Below, piece after piece: positions 26,131 through 34,989 of a stretch of 64,000 bases of DNA. Every line of letters starts with the position of its first letter. Position 1 is the stretch's first letter. The DNA comes from Spirochaetales bacterium. Its GTDB lineage: Bacteria; Spirochaetota; Spirochaetia; Sphaerochaetales; Sphaerochaetaceae. The translations under genes were made by a program, and so were the position numbers. The notes under the pieces were generated by a model. It saw nothing but the letters and a program-made list of their open reading frames with translations, did no database searches and was not told where the DNA came from. The stretch covers positions 25,447-89,446 of the forward strand of contig JAFVDZ010000091.1 in assembly GCA_017478205.1 (NCBI GenBank). Direction: 5' to 3'.

Positions 26131-27570
26131 TCATTTGCTTTCTCTGCTCTTTAGAAGCAGGTTGTATTTCAGGTTTTTCAAATCCTCAGAGAGTGAAACT
26201 TTGTAGATGTGAGGATTTATCTGTCTCTTGTAACTCTTGTGAAGAGTCTCGAGATTCTTGCTGACAGAGCTCTGAATCTCTCTGATATCTCTTACAGGAG
26301 ATACTCTCTTGCCATTCTTCATCTTGAGTGAGAGAAGTGGCTTGATAGAGGTATAATTCTTCTCCTTCATCACAAAGAAGTCACCAAGGCTGAATGGGTG
26401 ATAGAAGGTATGTTTCTTTCCTGTTTCGATAACTTCATCTTCAAGACAGATCAAGTCTGCAAGCATGCTGTTTTCACTATCGTAGAAGCGATATACTTGC
26501 TTCCTTCCTGGGTTGGTTGTCTTTTCAAAGGAGTTGGATATCTTCATCACAGGCTCCATAGTTCCATCCTTGAGCTCTCTTGCAGCTAGCTTGTAGACAC
26601 CATTGAGAGAGGACTGTTTTCCACCAGTGACGAGGTGAGTACCAATTCCCCAACTGTCGATTGGAACACCATCGGAGACAAGAGTCTGAACGATTTCTTC
26701 TGTAAGATCGTTCGAGACACAGATTATTGCATCTTCAAGACCTGCCTTATCAAGACGTGATCTTATCTCCCTTGGAAGGTAAGAAAGGTCACCAGAGTCA
26801 ATTCTTACACCTATCTTGTGTCCCTTTGCCTTCTGTTCAAGTCCAATCTTTATTGCAGCTTCGATACCAGAGCCGAGAGTGTCGTAGGTATCGATCAGGA
26901 AGACAGCGTTGTCAGGGTAGAGGGATGCAAATTCTCTGAAGGCTTCCTCTTCATTGTCAAAGCTCATGATCCAGGAGTGAGCCATTGTGCCAGAAACTGG
27001 AATTCCATACTTCTTGCCAGCATATGTATCACTGGTGACTTTTGTTCCACCGATGAAGCTTGCTCTGGCAGCAGAGTGGCCACCATCTGGACCTTGGGCT
27101 CTTCTGAGGCCAAATTCCATAATTGCACCCTTGCCTTGGGTTGCAAATACCATGCGGCTTGCCTTTGTGGCGATAAGGGTCTGGAAGTTGACCTTGTTAA
27201 GAAGGAATGTCTCGATTAGCTGTGCATCACAGAGTCCGGTTTCGACTCTTATCAGAGGTTCGCCTGGGAATGCTATTGTGCCCTCGTCGAAGGCATAGAT
27301 ATCTCCACTGAAGCGATATGAAGAGAGATATTCGAGGAACCTCTCATCGAACATCTTCAAGGATCTGAGATAATCGATGTCCTGCTCTGAGAATTTGAAT
27401 TCAGCAATCTCATCGATGAGTTCCTCGATTCCAGTGAAGATTGTATAGCCTCCCTGGAACGGATTGGTTCTGTAGAACATATCGAATACAACGCGTGGGT
27501 TATGATTCTTTAGAAAATAACCCTGCATCATTGTAAGTTCATAAAAGTCAGTTACCAGTGCCGATACCAT
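26131..27570 (-). CDS. pncB: Nicotinate phosphoribosyltransferase
   Basis: Salvages nicotinic acid to nicotinate mononucleotide for NAD synthesis. The 479-aa protein begins TDFYELTMMQGY, as in long-form NAPRTases, and has GLRRAQGPDGG, SGTMAHSWIM and IDTYDTLGSG motifs. GAGGGA precedes the ATG. It is the last gene of a minus-strand operon after serS (23-nt gap). No de novo NAD gene is in the window. Confidence 0.92.
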   Translation of the reverse strand: MVSALVTDFYELTMMQGYFLKNHNPRVVFDMFYRTNPFQGGYTIFTGIEELIDEIAEFKFSEQDIDYLRSLKMFDERFLEYLSSYRFSGDIYAFDEGTIAFPGEPLIRVETGLCDAQLIETFLLNKVNFQTLIATKASRMVFATQGKGAIMEFGLRRAQGPDGGHSAARASFIGGTKVTSDTYAGKKYGIPVSGTMAHSWIMSFDNEEEAFREFASLYPDNAVFLIDTYDTLGSGIEAAIKIGLEQKAKGHKIGVRIDSGDLSYLPREIRSRLDKAGLEDAIICVSNDLTEEIVQTLVSDGVPIDSWGIGTHLVTGGKQSSLNGVYKLAARELKDGTMEPVMKISNSFEKTTNPGRKQVYRFYDSENSMLADLICLEDEVIETGKKHTFYHPFSLGDFFVMKEKNYTSIKPLLSLKMKNGKRVSPVRDIREIQSSVSKNLETLHKSYKRQINPHIYKVSLSEDLKNLKYNLLLKSRESK

Positions 27571-27593
27571 AGCGTCCCTCTTGTTGTGTTGTT

Positions 27594-28868
27594 TTATTTT
27601 TCGATCTTGTCAAAACCTGTATACTTTACAAGTGCTTCAGGAATTGTGATGGAACCATCTTCGTTCTGATAGTTCTCCATGACAGCAACCATAGCTCTTG
27701 AAAGTGCAACTGCTGTACCGTTGAGCATGTGGACGAACTTGATCTTTCCATCATCGTCTCTATAGCGGATATTCAGGCTTCTTGCCTGATAATCAGTACA
27801 GTTACTTGTACTTGTAACCTCGCCATACTCGCCATTCTCACCACGACCTGGCATCCAAGCTTCGATATCGAATTTTCTGTAAGCAGGTGCACCGAGATCA
27901 CCAGTTGCTGTATCGACTACACGGTATGCAAGTCCAAGACCAGAGAAGATTTCCTCTTCGATAGAGAGGAGTTCCTTGTGGAATTTATCACTTTCCTCAG
28001 GAAGGCAGTAGATGAACATCTCGAGCTTGGAGAACTGGTGTACGCGGTAAAGACCCTTGGAGTACTGTCCTGCGCCACCTGCTTCTCTTCTGAAGCAGTG
28101 AGAGAGACCAGTCATTCTGATTGGAAGATCCTTCTTGTCGAGGATTTCATTCTGATAATAGCCACCAAGTGTGATTTCAGCAGTACCTACAAGACAGGTG
28201 CCAGTGCCTTCAAGAGTATAGATGTTGGATTCTGCGCCTCTTGGATTGAAGCCGATACCCTGCAAAATCTCTTCCTTTGCGATATCTGGAGTGATGAATG
28301 GAGTAAAGCCATGCTTCATTACGATATCCATTGCATAGCGCTCAAGTGCCATCTGGAGAATAACTGCCTTGTTCTTTATATAGTAGAACTTCTGTCCTGC
28401 AACCTTAGCTCCACTTTCGAAATCGAGAATATCTAGCGCCTCACCAAGCTGGACATGGTCCTTTGGCTGGAAAGAAAACTTCTTTGGTTCCCCATGGAAC
28501 TTGATTGCAAGAGAATCCTTGTCTTCCTTTCCAACTGGTGCTTCTGGATGTGCATAGTTAGGAATAGTTCTAGCTTCTTCATTGAACTGTGCATCGATCA
28601 GAGCAAAATCTGCTTCCTTTGCTGCAAGCTCATCCTTGAGTGCCTTTCCCTCTGCGATGAGAGCCTGACGAACATCATTCTCCATCTTGCCCTTCATCTT
28701 CTTTGCATTCTCATTTCTCTTCGCTCTGAGATCCTCGATGTCATGCAAAAGCGCAGCACGCTTGTCCTGATCCTGGATAATCTTATCCAGGTCTACGTTC
28801 ATCCATCTGTTCTGGATGTTTGCCTTGATTTCATCGTACCTAGTTCTCAGTTCCTTAATGTCAATCAT
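27594..28868 (-). CDS. serS: Seryl-tRNA synthetase
   Basis: A class II synthetase of 424 aa that charges tRNA-Ser. The N-terminal coiled-coil arm (about 1-105) precedes the catalytic core, with motif 2 FRREAGGAGQ...VHQFSKLE and motif 3 NGTAVALSRAMVAVMENYQ. The 5' end overlaps proC by 8 nt, so expression is coupled to proC-trmL. Confidence 0.97.
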   Translation of the reverse strand: MIDIKELRTRYDEIKANIQNRWMNVDLDKIIQDQDKRAALLHDIEDLRAKRNENAKKMKGKMENDVRQALIAEGKALKDELAAKEADFALIDAQFNEEARTIPNYAHPEAPVGKEDKDSLAIKFHGEPKKFSFQPKDHVQLGEALDILDFESGAKVAGQKFYYIKNKAVILQMALERYAMDIVMKHGFTPFITPDIAKEEILQGIGFNPRGAESNIYTLEGTGTCLVGTAEITLGGYYQNEILDKKDLPIRMTGLSHCFRREAGGAGQYSKGLYRVHQFSKLEMFIYCLPEESDKFHKELLSIEEEIFSGLGLAYRVVDTATGDLGAPAYRKFDIEAWMPGRGENGEYGEVTSTSNCTDYQARSLNIRYRDDDGKIKFVHMLNGTAVALSRAMVAVMENYQNEDGSITIPEALVKYTGFDKIEK

Positions 28869-29688
28869 TCTTTTTATTCTTCCTTATTGATTCAAGCGCG
28901 GCCTTTTCAAGCTCGACGCTTTTTCTATAGCATGATGTTACTGCATTGACGAGTGTACCGTCAAAGCCCCCTTGATAGAGGGCATCCATTCCCATGATTG
29001 TGGTTCCCTTTGCAGAGCAGACCTGACTCATGAGTTCAACTGGATTCTTTCCTGTGCTCTCTTGCAGTGCACAGGCACTTATAAGAGTGGAGCGCACTAT
29101 ATCGACACTCTTATTGTATGGTATGCCAACTTCAGTTCCTCCCATTGCAAGTGCATGTATGAACTCGAAGACAAAAGCAATTGCGCTACCAGAAATTCCA
29201 ATGAAGGCTGAAAAAAGCTCCTCATCGAGAATGAAGGCATCTCCAATTGCAGAAGCAACCTGGAATGCTGTCTTTTTGAACTCTTCACTTGCTGAAGCTT
29301 TGAATGCGACAGCTGTTACAGCCTTTGAGATCTTTGCTGCAATATTTGGCATGAAGCGAGCTATATTGTCACTTGGTATATTGCTATCGATTACTGCAAT
29401 AGGGACTCCTGCTGCGATGCTTATGATATTCTTTCCCTTTGCAAGAGAAAGTTCACCATAAATAGTTTGCAACACCTGTGGCTTTACAGCAATGAGGATG
29501 TAGTCTGATCCTTCTATCAGAGAAGAGATACTGGATGCAGCTTCTGCATTGCTGTGCTCTTTGATGAAGCTATCGAGAGTAGGGCGGTAGCTGTCAAAGA
29601 CAGTTACTGAAAAGTCGTCCCTGTTCGAAAGAGCAGATGCAATTGCTCCGCCCATGTTTCCACAGCCGATAATACCAATCTTTGTCAT
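28861..29688 (-). CDS. proC: Pyrroline-5-carboxylate reductase
   Basis: Final step of proline synthesis. A Rossmann motif IGIIGCGNMGGAIASAL starts at residue 4. SGSAIAFVFEFIHALAMGGTEVGI and the C-terminal GGTLVNAV-like block, here GFDGTLVNAV, are present; 275 aa, normal. It overlaps trmL by 4 nt upstream and serS by 8 nt downstream. With proA and proB nearby, proline synthesis from glutamate is complete in this window. Confidence 0.93.
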   Translation of the reverse strand: MTKIGIIGCGNMGGAIASALSNRDDFSVTVFDSYRPTLDSFIKEHSNAEAASSISSLIEGSDYILIAVKPQVLQTIYGELSLAKGKNIISIAAGVPIAVIDSNIPSDNIARFMPNIAAKISKAVTAVAFKASASEEFKKTAFQVASAIGDAFILDEELFSAFIGISGSAIAFVFEFIHALAMGGTEVGIPYNKSVDIVRSTLISACALQESTGKNPVELMSQVCSAKGTTIMGMDALYQGGFDGTLVNAVTSCYRKSVELEKAALESIRKNKKND

Positions 29689-30197
29689 AGGCTATCCTCC
29701 CATGTGTGTCTGTGTAGCTGACCTTCGATCTTGAAAGGATGTGTAAATCCTCTCTGTCTATAATAATCATAAACTGCAATTGCAACACTATTTGATAGGT
29801 TCAAGGATCTTGTTTCGTTTATCATTGGAATCCTCAGACAGAAGGAAGGAAAGCGAAGGAGAATCTCTTCCTCTATTCCTCTGCTTTCCTTTCCAAAGAT
29901 GAGATAGACATCTTCATTCTCTGGATATGAGACGTCACAATAATTCTTTCTAGCTTTTGTCGTGAAGAAGAAAAGCTTTTTCCCTTCGTGTGCTCTTAGA
30001 AAATCTTCTGTGCTTTCCCAAATGTTTATCTCTACATCTTTCCAATAATCGAGACCTGCACGCCTTACAGCCTTTTCGTCTATTGAGAAGCCAAGTGGCT
30101 TTACCAGATCGAGAACTGTGCCAGTAGCAACACAGGTTCTAGCTATATTCCCTGTATTGTGAGGAATTTCTGGTTCAAAGAGGACAACGTGCAACAT
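29685..30197 (-). CDS. trmL: tRNA (cytidine/uridine-34-2'-O)-methyltransferase
   Basis: A SPOUT-family enzyme that 2'-O-methylates the wobble base of tRNA-Leu. The 170-aa protein shows HNTGNIARTC, the GKESRGI SAM-loop motif and the knot block IPMINETRSLNLSNSVAIAVYD, all diagnostic of TrmL/YibK. It is the first gene of the minus-strand operon trmL-proC-serS-pncB. No clear promoter was seen beyond A/T-rich DNA. Confidence 0.92.
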   Translation of the reverse strand: MLHVVLFEPEIPHNTGNIARTCVATGTVLDLVKPLGFSIDEKAVRRAGLDYWKDVEINIWESTEDFLRAHEGKKLFFFTTKARKNYCDVSYPENEDVYLIFGKESRGIEEEILLRFPSFCLRIPMINETRSLNLSNSVAIAVYDYYRQRGFTHPFKIEGQLHRHTWEDSL

Positions 30198-30279
30198 AAA
30201 AAGGAGTATACTCCTTATTTTCTATCGTGTAACTATATCCATCTTTTCAAAATTGAAGAAAAAAATAAGAATAGAGCGC

Positions 30280-31086
30280 ATGGAATATATAAAAGTAATT
30301 CTCCTTGGAATAATTCAGGGAGTGACAGAGTGGCTTCCTATATCATCAACAGGCCACCTTCTACTCTTCAATGAGATATTTCCCTTAGCGGTTTCTGAAG
30401 ATTTTGAAAGTGTCTTCATGGTTGTTGTGCAACTTGGATCTATCCTTGCAGTCGTTGTTCTCTACTTTGAAAAGCTGTGGCCTTTCAAAAGAGATAGCAA
30501 GGAGAGGGGAAAATCGATAAATCTTTGGCTCAAGGTCATTGTTGCTTCTCTACCTGCAGCAGTTGCAGGTCTCCTTCTTGATGATTTGATCGATTCAAAA
30601 CTGTCAAACTATCTTGTAATTGCATTCTCTCTCTTCGTGTACGGTGTTCTCTATATCTATATAGAAAAGAAAGAGAAGCTTAGAGTGAGAGTAAACTCAC
30701 TTGAGGAGCTTTCATACATTGATGCTGTCAAGATGGGTGCTTTCCAGATGCTAGCTCTGATTCCTGGAACTAGCCGATCTGGATCTACAATCCTAGGTGG
30801 TCTGCTCTGTGGCATTTCTCGACCTGTTGCAGCTGAGTTCAGCTTCTTCATGGCACTTCCTGTAATGGCTGGAGCATCCCTACTAAGACTCTTGAAGCAT
30901 GGAATTGGATTTACATCAAGTGAATGGATGATTCTCCTTCTTGGCTCATTTGTCGCCTTCATCGTTTCACTTTTCTCTATCAAGGCCCTAGTTGGATATG
31001 TGCGAAAGCATGATTTTGCTGTCTTTGGTATCTACAGAGTAGTTCTTTCAGTAGTCGTAGTGCTTTTCTTTACTCTTGCACATTGA
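30280..31086 (+). CDS. uppP: Undecaprenyl-diphosphatase
   Basis: A polytopic membrane enzyme that recycles the lipid carrier for peptidoglycan synthesis and can give bacitracin resistance. Motifs GIIQGVTEWLPISSTGH and PGTSRSGST are intact. I start at ATG 30280 (MEYIKVILLG), which matches family N-termini; an in-frame TTG at 30253 would add nine charged residues. Length about 268 aa with roughly eight helices. Its 3' end overlaps dinB by 17 bp on the opposite strand. Confidence 0.93.
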   Translation: MEYIKVILLGIIQGVTEWLPISSTGHLLLFNEIFPLAVSEDFESVFMVVVQLGSILAVVVLYFEKLWPFKRDSKERGKSINLWLKVIVASLPAAVAGLLLDDLIDSKLSNYLVIAFSLFVYGVLYIYIEKKEKLRVRVNSLEELSYIDAVKMGAFQMLALIPGTSRSGSTILGGLLCGISRPVAAEFSFFMALPVMAGASLLRLLKHGIGFTSSEWMILLLGSFVAFIVSLFSIKALVGYVRKHDFAVFGIYRVVLSVVVVLFFTLAH

Positions 31087-32251
31087 ATTGATTTCTCTTT
31101 TTCAGGGTGGCAGCCTTTTTGATGTCTGCCCCCTTTTTGTTCATTTCAACGATTGCTTTCTCAAGTCTTCTGAGCCTTTCCTTGTCTTCGACAAACAGCT
31201 CTAATTGCTGTGCATGGTCACCTTTGTAGAGGGAATATAGTCCAACACCTAAAAGTCTTATCCCTCCACCATGATATCGTTTGTAGAATATTTCCTTTGC
31301 AAGCTTATAGACATCATGACTTGTATATATTCCTTCATCGGGCGTTATCTGTATGCTGGTCGTGGAAAAATCATTGTAGCGAATCTTCACACCGACAGTC
31401 CTTGCCATCAAGCCATCTGAAAGACAGCGGAACATGACTTCCTGACTCATCTCAAGTAGAAATGTCTCTATTGCCTCCTGCCCAAATAGGTCAGGGTAGA
31501 ATGTGTTCTCTGTCGAAACAGATCTTGTCTTGCTTTCTCCTTGATATATCCCTGGGTCGATTCCTCTGCTGACAAGATAGAGATAGTGGCCTGCACTGTT
31601 TCCAAATAGCCTTTCAAGGTTGGACTCTGAAAAGCTTCTGAGATCCTGTGTTGTAAAGATCCTTCTTTTCTTTAGTTCTTCCTGCATAGCCTTGCCAACG
31701 CCCCAGAGCTTCTTGATCCCAACAGCATCGACAAAATCAGTTTCTTTTCCATATGGCACCATCGTAAGTCCATCGGGTTTACGGTAATCAGAAGCCATCT
31801 TTGCAATGAATCTAGATGAGCCGATGCCTATTGAAACAGTCAGGCCTGTCGTCTCTTTTATCATCCTTTTAAGAAGATGACCTGCCTCGTTTGCCTTTGG
31901 GTATATTCTCTCCATTCCAGTCATATCGAGGTAGGCTTCATCGATACTTGCCTGGATAAATCCAGGTGCAAAGTTTTTTACTATATCCATGACTTCTTTG
32001 CTTTTTTCACTGTAGCGATCCATTCTACCTGGAATACAGATAGCATTTGGGCAGAGTTTCAGCGCTGTGACCATTGGCATAGCAGAGTGAACACCATAAC
32101 GCCTTGCTTCATATGAACAGGTTGATGCAACACTCCTAGGTCCTGGGTGTCCTATTATCAAGGGCTTTCCTTTGTATTCAGGGTGGTCAAGTACCTCAAC
32201 TGAAGCAAAGAAGGCATCGAGATCGATATGAAAGAATACTGGGTTACTCAT
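31070..32251 (-). CDS. dinB: DNA polymerase IV (Y family)
   Basis: A translesion polymerase of 393 aa. The catalytic segments FFHIDLDAFFASVE and SIDEAYLDMT hold the metal-binding acids. The SYEARRYGVHSAMPM fingers block and the thumb helix-hairpin-helix follow, then a little-finger domain. I see no clear C-terminal beta-clamp pentapeptide. The start overlaps the small upstream ORF by 8 nt, so it is probably transcribed with murE. Confidence 0.93.
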   Translation of the reverse strand: MSNPVFFHIDLDAFFASVEVLDHPEYKGKPLIIGHPGPRSVASTCSYEARRYGVHSAMPMVTALKLCPNAICIPGRMDRYSEKSKEVMDIVKNFAPGFIQASIDEAYLDMTGMERIYPKANEAGHLLKRMIKETTGLTVSIGIGSSRFIAKMASDYRKPDGLTMVPYGKETDFVDAVGIKKLWGVGKAMQEELKKRRIFTTQDLRSFSESNLERLFGNSAGHYLYLVSRGIDPGIYQGESKTRSVSTENTFYPDLFGQEAIETFLLEMSQEVMFRCLSDGLMARTVGVKIRYNDFSTTSIQITPDEGIYTSHDVYKLAKEIFYKRYHGGGIRLLGVGLYSLYKGDHAQQLELFVEDKERLRRLEKAIVEMNKKGADIKKAATLKKRNQFNVQE

Positions 32252-32468
32252 TTTCTTCTAGGTGTTTCACAGCTTGTGAAATTGAAATTATCTTGAAAGA
32301 ATCGCTCATAAGTGCAAGCAATGCCTTTTTGCTTTCGCTCTGTGTTGGCTTTCTTCCAACGAGCTTTCCATCGTCAAGGGAGAGTCTTTCAAGTGACCAA
32401 GTGTCATCACTATCTCCGTGAAAGTGTCTATATATTGCATTGTCGATCATTACATAATCAGTCTTCAT
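32244..32468 (-). CDS. Conserved-looking 74-aa small protein, unknown
   Basis: Starts at ATG 32468, 2 nt after the murE stop, with GAGGTGATT overlapping that stop as Shine-Dalgarno. The protein is acidic to neutral, begins MKTDYVMIDNAIYRHF, and contains WSLERLSLDDGKLVGRKP and a C-terminal helix. No family is recognised. Its placement, coupled to murE before and dinB after, argues that it is translated. Confidence 0.6.
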   Translation of the reverse strand: MKTDYVMIDNAIYRHFHGDSDDTWSLERLSLDDGKLVGRKPTQSESKKALLALMSDSFKIISISQAVKHLEENE

Positions 32469-32470
32469 AA

Positions 32471-33928
32471 TCACCTCGAACAGATAGCACAGAGATCAGA
32501 AAGTGCATTTCTCACAGCCTCTCTTTCAGAATACTTCCTTTTTTCCTTTCCTTCTATCGACATCTCATGTCCCTTGCCAAGCAGGAATATAGAGTCTTTC
32601 ACAGATGATATTTCCAATGCTTTTAAAATGGCATCCTCTCTTCTTTCGATAATTTGGATATCAACTCTGCTTCTGAGCTCTGTGGGGATACCTGAAAGGA
32701 TATCGTTCACAATTTCATCGAAACTTTCGTTCCTGTTGTCTTCTTCTGTCAATATGAGATGTGATGAATATCTGCTAGCTTCTCTTCCAAGTCCCGCTCT
32801 CTTGCTTTTGTCTCTTTCTCCTGCAGCACCTAGCACTGTTATGAAATCTCCATCAGGATAAAGAGCCCTGTAGTCAGATAGGAGGCGAGACACGCTGTCT
32901 GGTGTGTGAGCAAAGTCAATGATTATATTCCTTCCGATATTGTTCTGGACTAATTCATCTCTGCCTTCAACTCTCTTTAGATTGCTAAGTCTCATGAGAA
33001 CTTCGGGTAGGGGAAGTGATAGGAGTGATGAAACAAGTGATGCTGCTGTAAAGGCATTTTCAAGCATGTAGCTGTGGAAGAATGGCAGTGTATATTCTTT
33101 GCCATCATATATAAATGTAAGAGAAGATGTATCCAAACTCACTATTTCAGGTCTATCGAGTACTTTTACCTTTGACTTGAATCTTTCTTCTGCTTCCTCT
33201 CTTGCTATGTTGTCTGAGAGGATGAAACACTTACCATCAGTCATTTCAAAAAGGCGGAGCTTTGAATCGATATATGCTCTATGTGTCTTATGGAAATCTA
33301 GGTGTTCACTTGTAATTCGTGTGAGCAATGATGATGTGAAGTGAATGCCTTCAAGACGGTCATATTCCTTTGATAGAGCATGACTTGTTGCTTCTATGAC
33401 CATATATTCACAACCATTGTTACAGGCATTCTTCAAAAAGCTATGAAGAGGGAAGGCTTCAGGAGTTGAAAGTCTCCAGGGTGTCTTTTTAAGACCGGAG
33501 CCGTCATCAACATAGACTGTGGATGTAAGGCCTGCAGCCTTGCCAAAGGATTTAAGTAGCTGATAGATGAAATATGATGTACTGCTCTTTCCATCAGTTC
33601 CACTCACTCCAATGAGCTTTAGATTCTTATCGGGGTATTGGAAGAATGCGCGTGATGCTTTTGCATATACGTTTCTTATGTTCTCTTGTGTGGAGATGCA
33701 TTTGACACCTAAAGGAAGTTGGATATCCTTTTCACATACAATTGCAATGGCTCCTCTGTCTATCGCATCCTGGATATAAAGTTCTCCATTGGTCCTTGTT
33801 CCTCTGAAGCAGAAGAAGACAGAGTCCTTGATGATCGACGTAGAGTCGTAGAAGAGGCCAGTAATTGTCCTATCATCATTCTCTTTAGCATCTTTCTTTA
33901 TTAGATATGTTAGTTCCCTTACTGTCAT
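32471..33928 (-). CDS. murE: UDP-N-acetylmuramoyl-tripeptide synthetase (MurE)
   Basis: Adds the third amino acid to UDP-MurNAc-dipeptide. I use ATG 33928 (MTVRELTYLIKKD), where the family N-terminus fits and a TGC-TAGAAT extended -10 sits 7 nt upstream; a longer frame begins at 33964. The ATP loop GVSGTDGKSST, the THAL (SHAL) block and the DEFAHTPDS-like DFAHTPDS are present. At the position of the amino-acid-selecting DNPR motif it reads TEEDNRNES, which is not the usual DAP form; spirochaetes often use L-ornithine. About 485 aa. Confidence 0.88.
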   Translation of the reverse strand: MTVRELTYLIKKDAKENDDRTITGLFYDSTSIIKDSVFFCFRGTRTNGELYIQDAIDRGAIAIVCEKDIQLPLGVKCISTQENIRNVYAKASRAFFQYPDKNLKLIGVSGTDGKSSTSYFIYQLLKSFGKAAGLTSTVYVDDGSGLKKTPWRLSTPEAFPLHSFLKNACNNGCEYMVIEATSHALSKEYDRLEGIHFTSSLLTRITSEHLDFHKTHRAYIDSKLRLFEMTDGKCFILSDNIAREEAEERFKSKVKVLDRPEIVSLDTSSLTFIYDGKEYTLPFFHSYMLENAFTAASLVSSLLSLPLPEVLMRLSNLKRVEGRDELVQNNIGRNIIIDFAHTPDSVSRLLSDYRALYPDGDFITVLGAAGERDKSKRAGLGREASRYSSHLILTEEDNRNESFDEIVNDILSGIPTELRSRVDIQIIERREDAILKALEISSVKDSIFLLGKGHEMSIEGKEKRKYSEREAVRNALSDLCAICSR

Positions 33929-33935
33929 ATTATCT

Positions 33936-33944
33936 ATTCTAGCA
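33936..33944 (-). promoter_or_regulatory. Extended -10 of murE (leaderless)
   Basis: Minus-strand TGC followed by TAGAAT, 7 nt before ATG 33928 with no Shine-Dalgarno. Confidence 0.45.
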
Positions 33945-33983
33945 AATGCTGGATAATTGTGCATTCTAACGGTTTTTGATATG

Positions 33984-33992
33984 TGATATATT
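33984..33992 (+). promoter_or_regulatory. Extended -10 of the beta-barrel gene (leaderless)
   Basis: TGA followed by TATATT (33987-33992), 7 nt before ATG 34000. The TAAGTTC that follows resembles the galM start region. Confidence 0.45.
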
Positions 33993-33999
33993 TAAGTTC

Positions 34000-34989
34000 A
34001 TGAAAACATTACTTTCAATCCTTCTATTGTTAGCTATCTCTTCCAATCTTCTCTTTGCTTGGAGTGATGTGTCTAGCAGTGGAAGTATAGAGGCAATAGA
34101 AAAGAATCCGGCAGCAATTGCAAAGCGTGAAAGATCGAAGAATAAGGACTTCATCGTAAAGCTCGATTACTCTGACAGCTATGAACAATATCCGCTTGAG
34201 GATGTAGATGATTTTTCATATGTAAACATTCCCAAGACTTCGCTCTCACTTGGTTTTGTCGGTGGTAACCTTGCCTTCTTTGCCGAGATTGGAATCTACC
34301 TAGATAACAAGAATAAAGATACTGAAGGTCATACATATTATGACTTCAATAACACGACCAACTTCAGGTTCGCAACCTCCTGGGAGTACAATAAATTAGC
34401 TTTCGGTGCGACAATCTCTGGTGGAAATCTTTCACAGAGGCTGAATAAGCAGGTGGACAATGGATTCGATATCGTCGGAAATGCTCTTTTTGGTGATTAC
34501 GAGATTCACTCCGGAATGGAAAATCTGCAGTTCGGTGTAGGTTCTCTCTTTGTCGATGGTCCATACAGCGTAGGCTTGAATATAGACAAGCTACTGTATA
34601 TGGAAGATGAGGAGTTCAAGACAGATTGGGATGAAATGATGAAAAGTCTGACACTGGGCGCCTCCTTTATCTTCAATAAGTACACAAGCTATGGGGACTT
34701 GAGACTTTTTAGACCTAGAGTATTCTTTGAAGTTGCCAATGTAACATCATCTAGCTGTGAAACTAGCTTCGGTTTCACAACTACCTTCCAGTTCCTGCCA
34801 AACAAGGAGCTTGATGCGACAGTTGCATATGTAAGTATCAGTAACGGTGCAAAGAACCTTTTTGATGGATATGATAGCTATGCACTATTCGAACTCACAT
34901 ATCTATCGGGCAGGTTCAGATATGGAACGACTATTGATAACAAGAACAATTCAACAAACGTCTCTCTCTTCTTGAGGTACTTAAGGTGA
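34000..34989 (+). CDS. Exported protein, probable outer-membrane beta-barrel
   Basis: 329 aa from ATG 34000. The signal peptide MKTLLSILLLLAISSNLLFA is followed by W. The mature part contains many alternating hydrophobic strands of 9-12 residues (such as LSLGFVGGNLAFFAEIGIYL, FGVGSLF, LTLGASFIF) and ends in FLRYLR, typical of outer-membrane barrels. Near the N-terminus, SGSIEAIEKNPAAIAK resembles the start of FadL/PorV-type barrels. Function unknown. It overlaps the HemA-like gene by 4 nt (GTGA), so the two are coupled. Confidence 0.6.
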   Translation: MKTLLSILLLLAISSNLLFAWSDVSSSGSIEAIEKNPAAIAKRERSKNKDFIVKLDYSDSYEQYPLEDVDDFSYVNIPKTSLSLGFVGGNLAFFAEIGIYLDNKNKDTEGHTYYDFNNTTNFRFATSWEYNKLAFGATISGGNLSQRLNKQVDNGFDIVGNALFGDYEIHSGMENLQFGVGSLFVDGPYSVGLNIDKLLYMEDEEFKTDWDEMMKSLTLGASFIFNKYTSYGDLRLFRPRVFFEVANVTSSSCETSFGFTTTFQFLPNKELDATVAYVSISNGAKNLFDGYDSYALFELTYLSGRFRYGTTIDNKNNSTNVSLFLRYLR

